64,000 nt of DNA. Source: Sporosarcina psychrophila. Its GTDB lineage: Bacteria > Bacillota > Bacilli > Bacillales_A > Planococcaceae. The stretch lies in the NCBI RefSeq assembly GCF_001590685.1, contig NZ_CP014616.1, positions 3,285,001 through 3,349,000 of the forward strand. Reading direction: 5' to 3'. Under the pieces are notes generated by a model. It did no database searches and was not told where the DNA came from. It saw nothing but the letters and a program-made list of their open reading frames with translations. Shown piece by piece: positions 28,329 through 36,264 of this stretch; positions within the stretch are counted from its first letter, which is position 1, and the number at the start of each line of letters is the position of its first letter. Both the position numbers and the translations under genes were made by a program.

Positions 28329-29243
28329 ATGACACTTTTAAAAAAGATAACTGGATTTGGAACAGCTGCACTTTTGGCATTCGGACTTGCAGCATGCAAC
28401 AGTGATGATGCAAAAAACGACGATGAGCAAACATCAGGAACAAAAACAACGGCCGGTGACTCTGTTGACCACACAATTACAGGGATTGATCCCGGTTCAG
28501 GACATATGGAATTAACGGCAAGAGCACTTAAAGAATATGATCTGACAGATTGGAATCTCACTTCGGGCTCTGGTGCCGCGATGACAGCTGCTTTGAAAAG
28601 AGCTTATGATAAAGAAGTACCAATTATCATAACAGCTTGGAGTCCGCACTGGATGTTTCTAAAATTCGACTTAAAATATTTAGAGGATCCTAAACTAGTC
28701 TATGGTGATTCTGAAGAAATTCATTCAATTACTCGAATGGGAATGAAAGATGACTTCCCTGAAGCTTACACGATTTTCCAACGCTTCAACTGGGACATAG
28801 AGGATATGAGCGAAATTATGGTCGCGATTGAAGACGGGGTAAAGCCTGAAGAAGCAGCCCAAACATGGATTGACGACAATCAAGACAAAGTAGCAGAGTG
28901 GACAGATGGCGTGGCTAACGTGGATGGAGATACCCTCAAGCTCGTCTATGCGCCCTGGGATAGTGAAATCGCAAGTCATAATATGATGAAACTTGTTCTT
29001 GAAGATAAGGGTTATAAAGTCGAATTATCGATGGTAGAACCAGGTCCAATGTTCTCAGCTATCGCTGATGGAAGTGCAGATGCAACATTTGCTGCTTGGT
29101 TACCTATCACCCATAAAACCTATCTAGATAAATTTGATGGTAAATTCGAAGATGTTGGTATTAATATGGTGAACGTCAAACAGGGACTAGCTGTACCAAC
29201 CTATATGGAAGATATCAATTCCATTGATGATTTAAAGAAATAA
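28329..29243 (+). CDS. opuAC: Glycine betaine-binding lipoprotein OpuAC
   Basis: Extracellular substrate-binding protein of an OpuA-type ABC importer for the osmoprotectant glycine betaine. 304 residues. Signal peptide with lipobox LAAC (Cys23), then a Ser/Thr/Asp-rich linker. Two lobes follow in the order of B. subtilis OpuAC: TGIDPGSGHMELTARAL (lobe with Trp104/Trp108 in ITAWSPHWMF) and APWDSEIASHN (Trp210), AAWLPITHKTY (Trp257). These tryptophans form the aromatic cage for the trimethylammonium group. No ATPase (opuAA) or permease (opuAB) gene is adjacent, so it is an orphan here. Ends in a strong terminator. Confidence 0.93.
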   Translation: MTLLKKITGFGTAALLAFGLAACNSDDAKNDDEQTSGTKTTAGDSVDHTITGIDPGSGHMELTARALKEYDLTDWNLTSGSGAAMTAALKRAYDKEVPIIITAWSPHWMFLKFDLKYLEDPKLVYGDSEEIHSITRMGMKDDFPEAYTIFQRFNWDIEDMSEIMVAIEDGVKPEEAAQTWIDDNQDKVAEWTDGVANVDGDTLKLVYAPWDSEIASHNMMKLVLEDKGYKVELSMVEPGPMFSAIADGSADATFAAWLPITHKTYLDKFDGKFEDVGINMVNVKQGLAVPTYMEDINSIDDLKK

Positions 29244-29250
29244 TTCCAGA

Positions 29251-29287
29251 AAAACAGCCCATTGCTTTTAGCGATGGGCTGTTTTCA
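29251..29287 (+). terminator. Intrinsic terminator of opuAC
   Basis: AAAACAGCCCATTGC, TTTTA loop, GCGATGGGCTGTTTT, six bases past the stop codon. Confidence 0.85.
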
Positions 29288-29387
29288 TAAAATGTTTTGA
29301 CAACTGATTTTTGCTGTGGTTTGATTGTAGAATAGATGGGCAATTAAACTTGTTTTCACTCCTTGTAGAAAGTAGGTATATACCTAA

Positions 29388-30065
29388 ATGACAACTTTTA
29401 GTGCTGAATTAAAAAACTTATCAATCGGATTACCGAAAAAAATGAAATATGGTACTGATAAAGAAATGGATACTGGCATCTGCAAAGAAACGATTGAGGA
29501 GGTCTTTTTAACAAAAGATGGCTTTAGAGGAGATGGTGTAGCAGACCTTCGACATCATGGGGGGCTTGACCGCGCAGTTTGTGTCTATCCGCATGAGCAT
29601 TATTCGCTCTGGGAACAGGAGTTTAACAAGCCCCTACCAAGTTCGGCTTTCGGGGAGAATATAACAGTCACCAATATGTTGGAGCAAAACGTTCATATTG
29701 GTGACATTTTCCGTCTTGGAGATGCTGTTATTCAAATAACGCAAGGCAGAATTCCATGTAGCACGATTACAAAGAGAACCGATATGCCTCCCCTTCTTAA
29801 AAGAATGGTGGAAACCGGGTTCACAGGTTATTTATGTCGTGTTTTAGAAGAGGGCTCTGTACGAAAAGATTCGACAATTACATTAGTAGAATCTCATCCA
29901 AAACAAGTGTCCATCCTTTTTGCGAACCAGATTTATTTTCATCATCCAAAGGATATTGAAGGCATCAAAAAAGTGTTGGACGTTCAAGAATTGGCACACG
30001 ATTGGCGTGAGCGATTGACCAAACGATTGGAGCAATTAACAAATCCATATATGTTGAACAAATGA
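29388..30065 (+). CDS. MOSC domain protein (YiiM/YflK type)
   Basis: 225 residues. MOSC domains occur in molybdenum-cofactor sulfurases and in YiiM-type proteins acting on N-hydroxylated substrates. Characteristic blocks: DGFRGDGVADLRHHGGLDRAV, HYSLWEQEF, SAFGENI, VHIGDIFRLGDAVIQITQGRIPC (the Cys is the conserved putative Moco-binding residue) and GFTGYLCRVLEEG. The specific substrate is unknown. Single-gene unit ending in a 14-bp perfect stem (30082-30123) without a T run. Confidence 0.88.
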   Translation: MTTFSAELKNLSIGLPKKMKYGTDKEMDTGICKETIEEVFLTKDGFRGDGVADLRHHGGLDRAVCVYPHEHYSLWEQEFNKPLPSSAFGENITVTNMLEQNVHIGDIFRLGDAVIQITQGRIPCSTITKRTDMPPLLKRMVETGFTGYLCRVLEEGSVRKDSTITLVESHPKQVSILFANQIYFHHPKDIEGIKKVLDVQELAHDWRERLTKRLEQLTNPYMLNK

Positions 30066-30204
30066 ATACGGCGTATGCGCTTTACAAGGGCTTTTGAAAG
30101 ACCACTGAAAAAGCCCTTGTAATTGGAATGAATTAGGATTCCCACTAATACCGCTTCGACGCTTTGTGGATGCCTCCCGCGATAAGCCAGAAAGAAGACC
30201 ACTT

Positions 30205-30233
30205 GGGAGGGATTGAACTGTATCCCTCCTTGT
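30205..30233. repeat. GGGAGGGATTG/ATCCCTCC hairpin, left copy
   Basis: GGGAGGGAT TGAACTGT ATCCCTCC TTGTT. A nearly identical copy in the same orientation lies at 38699-38728 on the far side of the nine-gene operon. Confidence 0.7.
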
Positions 30234-30611
30234 TCTTATCGCTCCGGCTACCACGAAGACGCGCCTGCGCTAGATTGTCTATGTGAGAAAGAGCTTTTCA
30301 TTATCTACGATGAAATCTGCAACCTAGAGTGTGTCTTTCTTGAATAGAATTAGTATCAAAAAGTAATCACATTATAATCTCGGCATATACATCTCAAAAT
30401 CACATTTCTCTCGATAATGAACAACCTAGCGCAGGCGCGGAAAAGGGGTCGCCAAAGCTGTAAGGCATCCCCAAAGCGCTAAGCGTTCTACAATCCACCC
30501 CCCGAATTAATACTCTCTCCTTATTGAGCGCCACAGTAAATTTAGTGGGATTCTTTAATTCAATATATATAGTCTAAATTTTTTTGCATATTCTTATATA
30601 GGTTACTAGCA

Positions 30612-30659
30612 AAACAGCTATTCCACTTGGATTTCACCAACGTGGAATAGCTGTTTTTC
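30612..30659. repeat. GCTATTCCAC hairpin family, copy 3
   Basis: AACAGCTATTCCAC, loop containing GGATTTCACC, GTGGAATAGCTGTTTTT. It is the left bracket of the nine-gene operon. The minus-strand A/T flank gives a terminator shape for transcripts coming from dgaF. Confidence 0.8.
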
Positions 30660-30769
30660 ATTTCATTAATCCAACTCTCAATTCTCCATGTCAATCAAAT
30701 AATTTTCTGATTGCTTCTTCAGTGTTCTCGACCAGTATAGTAGAGAGACTCGGATTGATGCCGGCATTG

Positions 30770-31489
30770 TCACCAAGTCATCTCAATCAATTGCTTCATC
30801 GCAGAAGGTTTGGTATCGCCAGTTTCTTTATCGATTATAGATGTGTATAAATGTGGAATTACGGTTTCTGCACCATTGTCCAGACATGTTTGTACGATTA
30901 CATGGACGTTGTCTAACGTAATACCACCTGTTGGTTCAATGATTTTAATGCCCGCTTTTACTGCTGCTTGCGTCATTGCTGCTAATTCCTCAAGACCCTT
31001 TTCACCTTCGATTGGATATAATTTGATAGAAGGAATCCCGAGCTCAGCAATCATAGCTGCCACAAGTTCACATGATACCTTCTCCCGGTATGCCGAACTA
31101 GCTGGACCCGTGGAAATATACACTTGACCAGGCATGCCAGTTGGTTCGACCAAAGAGTTGATCACGGGAACATTTTCTGTAGTTTGTTCCATTCTTCCAA
31201 GCGTATAACCCGATGCCGGGAATACTTGGTTAATATGATCTGGTAAAGTTGCCACAGATACATTCGCAACTTTTCTCCACATATTAGGATCACCCGCACC
31301 TAATCCCACTGAAACACGGATATTATTATCCTTGAATTCTTTTACTAACTCGATAGCAGCCTCTTCTGTCGGGAAGTTCTTGACCATGACTCCTACTAAT
31401 ACGCGATCACCCGCAATTTCCACAAGCTCCAGTGCATTATTCAAATCCTTGGCTAGCACGTTAAAAACGACTTGATGTTTAAATGACAT
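30770..31489 (-). CDS. dgaF: KDGP aldolase family protein (DgaF-like)
   Basis: Expected to cleave 2-keto-3-deoxy-6-phosphogluconate to pyruvate and glyceraldehyde 3-phosphate, by analogy with Salmonella DgaF. 239-residue TIM barrel; Lys156 in GIPSIKLYPIEG is the candidate Schiff-base lysine, and IEPTGGITLDNV closes the phosphate site. It belongs to the EF_0839-type subfamily found next to the DUF4310-4312 genes (recalled, not searched). The ATG overlaps the dgaE stop (TAATG). Last gene of the nine-gene operon. The real substrate could differ from KDGP. Confidence 0.85.
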   Translation of the reverse strand: MSFKHQVVFNVLAKDLNNALELVEIAGDRVLVGVMVKNFPTEEAAIELVKEFKDNNIRVSVGLGAGDPNMWRKVANVSVATLPDHINQVFPASGYTLGRMEQTTENVPVINSLVEPTGMPGQVYISTGPASSAYREKVSCELVAAMIAELGIPSIKLYPIEGEKGLEELAAMTQAAVKAGIKIIEPTGGITLDNVHVIVQTCLDNGAETVIPHLYTSIIDKETGDTKPSAMKQLIEMTW

Positions 31490-32598
31490 TATTCCACTCC
31501 TTGAGCTAGAACTAGTTTGATTGTTTTTACTATGATATCTTCTTGCCCTTTAAGCAAGGGTCTTGGATCGACAGATAATATTCCGATGTTCACATAATGA
31601 TGGCGTAAAAAAATAGCCGGATTTCCAGACTCGAGTGCGTGTAGCAAATCCTCTGCATCCATGCCCGCTTCTTTACTATCCACTTCAATAGTTGCACGGT
31701 AAATATCCCTTCCTGCTTCATCCTGTTTGACTGAGCATGTCAATCCTGAAACACCATTTAAATCATTACAGAGTTTCTTCATTCTACTAAGCTGCCCCTC
31801 TACATCTGTAGCTTTATCGGCATATTGCTTAAGTGCTACGATCAAACCGGCCATTCCTTCTTTTCCAATTTTCATCGGACGACCAATTCCTTTATATTGC
31901 TTCCGGCATGCTTCCATTAATTCTTTTCTACCACAAATGAATCCTGATGTTGGCCCTTCCAATGCTTTACCACCACTATATATCACGATGTCTGCACCCA
32001 TCGCAATATATAGTTTGAAATCCTCTTCAGCTGCAGCATCGATAATAAATGGAATGTGATGCTTCTTCGCAATTTCTATCATAGTTTCAATTGGTTGCAT
32101 CCCTTTTTGAATAGCATGATGAGATTTAATGTACATCAGTGCAGCAGTATTTTCATTGATTGCTTCCTCAATATGCTGTGCTTCCACTTTGTTTGCTTGA
32201 CCGACTTCAACCACCTGCCCGCCGCCCAAACTGATCATTTGTGCAATGCTGGCCCCAAAATGAATTTGCTGTCCTTTTTGAACGATGACTTGGTTTTTCA
32301 ACCCATCTGAATTTGGTAGTCTTTCAATATGTGTCAAATTTTTACCCGCGATAACGGCTGCAGTACTAATCGCAATCCCAGCCGCTGCACCGCTCGTTGG
32401 ACAGCCATCCTCAGCACCTGTTACTTCAGCAATAACAGTCCCTGTAAGCTCCATGATTTCATCAATGTCTACATAATCTTGAGAGGCTTCTTTAAGTGTT
32501 TGCGCAACTTCCTCACTTACGGCTGATGCACCAAGAGCTGTCATTTTTCCGCTTGCATTAATAACTTGTTTTAATCCTAATCGCTTAAAAACACTCAT
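31489..32598 (-). CDS. dgaE: PLP-dependent ammonia-lyase (DgaE / SelA-related family)
   Basis: PLP enzyme of the SelA-related fold; the Salmonella homologue removes ammonia from D-glucosaminate 6-phosphate to give KDGP. 369 residues; the PLP lysine is Lys211 in IYSGGKALEGPTSGF, and the preceding FIIDAAAEED supplies the aspartate that contacts the pyridine nitrogen. I chose the ATG at 32598 (MSVFKRLGLK), five bases after GAGGTGA, over the GTG at 32607, which overlaps that site. Together with dgaF it predicts a 2-amino-2-deoxy sugar acid phosphate as substrate. Confidence 0.87.
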   Translation of the reverse strand: MSVFKRLGLKQVINASGKMTALGASAVSEEVAQTLKEASQDYVDIDEIMELTGTVIAEVTGAEDGCPTSGAAAGIAISTAAVIAGKNLTHIERLPNSDGLKNQVIVQKGQQIHFGASIAQMISLGGGQVVEVGQANKVEAQHIEEAINENTAALMYIKSHHAIQKGMQPIETMIEIAKKHHIPFIIDAAAEEDFKLYIAMGADIVIYSGGKALEGPTSGFICGRKELMEACRKQYKGIGRPMKIGKEGMAGLIVALKQYADKATDVEGQLSRMKKLCNDLNGVSGLTCSVKQDEAGRDIYRATIEVDSKEAGMDAEDLLHALESGNPAIFLRHHYVNIGILSVDPRPLLKGQEDIIVKTIKLVLAQGVE

Positions 32599-32608
32599 CT
32601 TGTTCACC

Positions 32609-33268
32609 TCAGTCTAATGGTATTGGGAAAAATGCCCCTAAAAGCATTGCTCCTAAAATTGCTCCGCCTACAATAGGCTTCTTTCCCGCGTAAAAAATTG
32701 CTGCTCCAACAACGGCACCAACACCAATTGGAATAGATGCAGATGCAGCGGAAATGATAATCAATGGTCCTAAGAATCTTCCTGAAGCATTCCCCGCTCC
32801 CATCATGACATCTGCTCCAAAAGTGGAGTTAGATTGCCCTACTGTAAGTTTACGAACCATAATGACAACATACCCGATTGCAAGCCCTAAAATAGCGCCA
32901 GTAAGCAAAGCTAACCCAAAATTTTCAATTGGTGCGGTAATTCCGGAAGCCAGAAGTAATGCAGGTACACCAATTCCAAGTCCCGTTTGAATTGCACCAC
33001 CTATATCTAAAATCCCAACAAGCGAACCCTCCAAAATGCGCGCAAATAGAAAACTTGCCCCAAATGCTGCCGCTACACCATAGCCCCCACCTTGCATTCC
33101 TACTTCAAGCATCGCAACAATCGCAACATCATTAAACGCCCCAATTTTATAAACGTAGTACATATGGGTGCCCGCAAATACTCCGGATGACAATAGGGCT
33201 ACAAAAATCGGAAATGACCAATCGGCATACCAAAAACTTTTCATATTAATTTCATTGTTATCCCCCAC
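32609..33268 (-). CDS. DUF4310 family membrane protein
   Basis: 219-residue integral membrane protein of unknown function. It has about six to seven hydrophobic segments separated by Gly-rich loops (GMQGGGYGVAAAFGASF, GGAIQTGLGIGVPALL, GAGNASGRFLGPLIIIS), rather like a channel or PTS EIIC-type permease, although no EIIC signature is visible to me. GTG start at 33268, six bases after GAGGTG and directly next to the DUF4311 stop. It forms a pair with DUF4311 and probably works with it as a two-part permease. Known only from this gene cluster (EF_0833 type, recalled). Confidence 0.82.
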   Translation of the reverse strand: MGDNNEINMKSFWYADWSFPIFVALLSSGVFAGTHMYYVYKIGAFNDVAIVAMLEVGMQGGGYGVAAAFGASFLFARILEGSLVGILDIGGAIQTGLGIGVPALLLASGITAPIENFGLALLTGAILGLAIGYVVIMVRKLTVGQSNSTFGADVMMGAGNASGRFLGPLIIISAASASIPIGVGAVVGAAIFYAGKKPIVGGAILGAMLLGAFFPIPLD

Positions 33269-34054
33269 TTACTTCACCTCATATCCAATTAGTTTGTGTA
33301 GATTGATTAACCATTCAGGAGCTTCAAGATTAAATCCTTGAAGGAACTGAATATCGAATCCACGGAAAAACCCACTAAATATAAACAATAAAATTACAGA
33401 AACCATAAGTGTCTTTGTAACTTTATTCCAACCACCGTCATCTACGCCTTTTCCGATTAAAATTCCCAGCACGACACCAGGCACGGCATTTCCCATGACC
33501 ATATGTGCAGCTCCGCCGAAAATCGTTCCCCAGATTCCTGATCGCTTACCAGAATCCAAAGCTGCCAACCAGAAGATAACCGGCATGACAGGATTGATGA
33601 GCAAATTTGCTGCTGGAACCAATACTTTTAACGCAATTGCTTGCAATGACTCTGGAATTGCAGAGGCCGTCGAATTCAAGAATGTTACAACAAGTACCCC
33701 GATAATTGCTCCCGCAATTGCCATTTTCTTTGGATTATGCAGTGTATCCTCTGGACGTTTTCCTTTTCTCATTAACACAGCTGCCGCCCAGTTTGGAATA
33801 ATCCGATGGTCGACGTCTTGCGTGAATGCACCAGCGCCTACAGAAGATGCCCATGCATTAAAGAAGAATCCTAAACCGAATGAAAAGTGTGATGCTGCGT
33901 CCCCTGCACAAGCATTTAACTCTCCCAACGTTCGAAATGCGCCCATTCCTTGTGATTTGGGAGCGTGAAACATCCGAGCCGCACCGGCGCCTACGCCGAA
34001 ACCTACAAATCCTCCAATGATGATAGACTTAAAAATAATCGTAAGTAATTCCAT
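33269..34054 (-). CDS. DUF4311 family membrane protein
   Basis: 261-residue membrane protein of unknown function. Hydrophobic helices at the start (LLTIIFKSIIIGGFVGFGVG), middle (IIGVLVVTFLN, LINPVMPVIFWLAAL) and end (LMVSVILLFIFSGFF). Gly/Ala-rich, with a conserved-looking polar stretch GELNACAGDAASHFSFGLGFFF near 45-65 and VDHRIIPNWAAAVLMRKGKRPED at about 82-104. The glycine-rich, re-entrant look resembles sugar-permease families. Precedes DUF4310 without a gap; likely the second half of the same transporter. EF_0832 type (recalled). Confidence 0.82.
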   Translation of the reverse strand: MELLTIIFKSIIIGGFVGFGVGAGAARMFHAPKSQGMGAFRTLGELNACAGDAASHFSFGLGFFFNAWASSVGAGAFTQDVDHRIIPNWAAAVLMRKGKRPEDTLHNPKKMAIAGAIIGVLVVTFLNSTASAIPESLQAIALKVLVPAANLLINPVMPVIFWLAALDSGKRSGIWGTIFGGAAHMVMGNAVPGVVLGILIGKGVDDGGWNKVTKTLMVSVILLFIFSGFFRGFDIQFLQGFNLEAPEWLINLHKLIGYEVK

Positions 34055-34067
34055 AGTTTATCCCCCT

Positions 34068-34418
34068 TTATTTCAAGAAATTATTACCCATGATTTGACC
34101 CTTCAAACTGTTTCCTTGTTCAACTGTTTCAAATCGAATTTCTTCTACATCCAACAGGAATAATTCCACATCTACATCTAGCACAACCCTGTATTTACTT
34201 CTTTTGCGTGGTGCAAAAACGAATAAAAAGCGCTCAATATACGACGTTTCCATCGCTTCTACTACATCAACATTTACAGGCTCAATCCGAATAATCATAT
34301 TTCCCTTATAGTCTTTCATTACTTTTTTCTGAATATTCCCTAGTGCCGTATTCAGTGCCCTTTCTTTCGAATCCCCTTTGCCCTCAATACGGACCTTTGT
34401 TTCAATAATTTTTTTCAT
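34068..34418 (-). CDS. DUF4312 family protein
   Basis: 116-residue soluble protein of unknown function. It starts MKKIIETKVRIEGKGDSKERALN, alternates beta strands and a helix, and holds a Lys/Arg-rich stretch (APRKRSKYR) before a beta strand rich in Val/Asp. No Cys and no obvious catalytic residues. Found between the SFCGS protein and the membrane pair, only in this cluster type (EF_0831, recalled); a coupling or scaffold role to the permease is possible but unproven. Confidence 0.8.
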   Translation of the reverse strand: MKKIIETKVRIEGKGDSKERALNTALGNIQKKVMKDYKGNMIIRIEPVNVDVVEAMETSYIERFLFVFAPRKRSKYRVVLDVDVELFLLDVEEIRFETVEQGNSLKGQIMGNNFLK

Positions 34419-34422
34419 GAAA

Positions 34423-34782
34423 TCAGCTCCTTAGTTTTATGAATTCTTCTGTAAGTCTTCTTCCCAATTCTTCCGAATCATTAAAGCCAAAACCAAGAAC
34501 TGTCTTTCCCTCTCTTAATGCTGTTAGTCCTTCTTCAACGGAACGCATGCCATAGCGTGCTGAATATCCATATTTTGACTGCGCCGTAATAGCCCCTGCT
34601 CCCCCACTACCACAAAAAGAGATACCCATATCCGCCTTCACTTCATTCATCATATCGCCCAGTTTCATATCGGCAGCCATTCCACTAATAACGATTGCCT
34701 TGCCCCCTGCAGCCTCCACGCCTTTTCCTACATTTTGCCCTTTTCCTAAACGATCGCCAATCACAACAATAATTTCACTCAT
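34423..34782 (-). CDS. Glycine-rich SFCGS family protein
   Basis: 119-residue soluble protein, named for the SFCGS motif, here SFCGSGGAGAITAQ with Cys57. The fold looks like a small alpha/beta protein: beta strand EIIVVIGD, then GKGQNVGKGVEAAGG. The single Cys in a Gly-rich loop between strand and helix is reminiscent of PTS EIIB proteins, whose Cys is phosphorylated; this is inference, not established for the family. Its place beside the PRD protein and membrane pair fits an EIIB-like role. EF_0830 type (recalled). Confidence 0.8.
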   Translation of the reverse strand: MSEIIVVIGDRLGKGQNVGKGVEAAGGKAIVISGMAADMKLGDMMNEVKADMGISFCGSGGAGAITAQSKYGYSARYGMRSVEEGLTALREGKTVLGFGFNDSEELGRRLTEEFIKLRS

Positions 34783-34800
34783 AACTTATTCCCCCTATTT

Positions 34801-35139
34801 TCAATTTAATTTTGCAGATTCAAAGTGGATTGATAAAAGATACTTTTCATCATCATGCAAATTGCTAAGTTGTTTGCAAATGTCACTTGCCATTCCAATG
34901 GAATCTTGTGTAACCTCACTAAATATTTCTTTTTCAAGCGCTGGAATCGCTTCCATATTTATTGAGCGATAAACCATACCGGAAATGTGTGAAACAAATG
35001 AAAGCCACTGCGTTTCTGTCATAATAATTTTTTTAGTCGTTAAAACTTTTTTTGAATAAGTTAATACTTCTATACATAATTCTGAATTCCCACTTTTATT
35101 GATTATCTCGCGCTCTTTTGGAATTTGTTGATTCATCAT
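34801..35139 (-). CDS. Stand-alone PRD domain protein
   Basis: 112 residues, comprising one PTS-regulation-domain-like helical bundle (EF_0829 type, recalled). The core contains ETQWLSFVSHISGMVYRSIN (with His in the position often phosphorylated by PTS proteins) and DICKQLSNLHDDEKYLLSIHFESAKL (His before FESAK). No DNA-binding domain. Probably a phospho-sensing or adaptor partner. It overlaps the amidohydrolase end by 44 bases, and AAGGT precedes the start by about nine bases. Confidence 0.8.
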   Translation of the reverse strand: MMNQQIPKEREIINKSGNSELCIEVLTYSKKVLTTKKIIMTETQWLSFVSHISGMVYRSINMEAIPALEKEIFSEVTQDSIGMASDICKQLSNLHDDEKYLLSIHFESAKLN

Positions 35140-36250
35140 GGTACACTACCTTCCCATTTCTCAATACCATATATGGTTTAAGTATTTGCTTTGCTTCTAG
35201 TTCTACTCCCTCTGAATCTATTAAGATCGTTCGTTGTTTAATAATCTTGAAAATCGTAATATCGGCTTTGGTTCCTAGTGCTAGCGTACCTATATCACTT
35301 GCCCCAAGTGCATTTGCTGCTCCCAATGTGACCGACTTCACTACTTCAATTAAAGGGATTCCAAGTTCCAATAGCTTGGTCATCGTAGTCATCAAGCTAC
35401 AAACAGGGCTTTGATAGTTTTTAATATATATATCGGTACTGGTCGTAAACGAATCGTCATATTGCTCTCTGAATTTCATCATAGTTTCATAGCTAAAGCT
35501 AGAGGTACCATGTCCGACATCGAATAATACGCCCCTCTTTAAAGCATCCAACGCTTCTGGAATTAGTTCACCTTCTGCATTCATAATCCCATGTTTTTTT
35601 CCATGAAATGCATGTGTCACGATGTCTCCTTTACTTAAGAGAGGGAAAATGTCTTGTAAATTGGGAGGTGGGTTCCCAATGTGGACCATGATTGGAACAC
35701 TTAAACGGTCCGCTAGCATACGCGCATGTTGAAGAGGTTTAATTCCACTATTTTTAACAACACTCCCACTCATTCTTGCCTTCAATCCAACAATGCTTGG
35801 TTCCTTTTTAAAAATTTCTTCTGCTTCTTCTATACTCATTAAATCTTCCATATTTGCAAGTTCAGCAAGACCGCTAGTTAAGCCCTTTCTCGCAATATTA
35901 AGGAATGAAAGAACCTTCGTTTGACTCGGTTCAACCACCTTCTCCTTAAAAGCCGCATAATCTGAATATCCGGCACTACCTGCATCGACTACTGTTGTAA
36001 CGCCTTGCTCAATGCCCACTAGATCAGCATCGATCCCAAGTTCGGTGTGTCCAGTAAAGATATGAACATGCATATCGATGAAGCCTGGTGAAACATAGCA
36101 TCCTTCTGCATTGATATATGTTACATTTGCAGAACTATTATGTTGTGGCTCCACGAGTAATCCATTTCGTACTGCAATTTCCTTTATTTCGATCGTGTCT
36201 TGTTGCGGATCAATGAGATAACCATTTTTTATGATGATTTCTTCTGGCAC
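35096..36250 (-). CDS. Amidohydrolase / deacetylase family metallohydrolase
   Basis: 384 residues, amidohydrolase superfamily (COG3964-like, EF_0837 type; recalled). Two-metal site: His61 and His63 (DMHVH), carboxylated Lys157 (VGLKARM), His190 (VMVHIG), His213 (VTHAFHG) and Asp273 (STDIY). Often mislabelled dihydroorotase or adenine deaminase. COG3964 members are reported to hydrolyse acyl esters or N-acyl compounds, so a deacylation step that prepares an amino sugar acid for DgaE is plausible, but the substrate is unknown. First enzyme gene after the regulator, 14 bp from it. Confidence 0.87.
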   Translation of the reverse strand: MPEEIIIKNGYLIDPQQDTIEIKEIAVRNGLLVEPQHNSSANVTYINAEGCYVSPGFIDMHVHIFTGHTELGIDADLVGIEQGVTTVVDAGSAGYSDYAAFKEKVVEPSQTKVLSFLNIARKGLTSGLAELANMEDLMSIEEAEEIFKKEPSIVGLKARMSGSVVKNSGIKPLQHARMLADRLSVPIMVHIGNPPPNLQDIFPLLSKGDIVTHAFHGKKHGIMNAEGELIPEALDALKRGVLFDVGHGTSSFSYETMMKFREQYDDSFTTSTDIYIKNYQSPVCSLMTTMTKLLELGIPLIEVVKSVTLGAANALGASDIGTLALGTKADITIFKIIKQRTILIDSEGVELEAKQILKPYMVLRNGKVVYHDESTNSKRARDNQ

Positions 36251-36264
36251 AAAAACACCCCCAG

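Larger units (their letters stand above)
30066..30769. other. Intergenic region between the MOSC gene and dgaF
   Basis: 704 bp without a convincing gene. It holds a hairpin TTACAAGGGCTTTT/AAAAAGCCCTTGTAA (30082-30123), a GGGAGGGATTG...ATCCCTCC hairpin (30205-30233) shared with 38699-38728, and GCTATTCCAC hairpin copy 3 (30612-30659), which can terminate the nine-gene operon. Confidence 0.6.

Noticed and set aside
30036..30254. Minus-strand open frames at the end of the MOSC gene
   Set aside because: Overlap the MOSC coding end and the hairpin region; no start signal or similarity.
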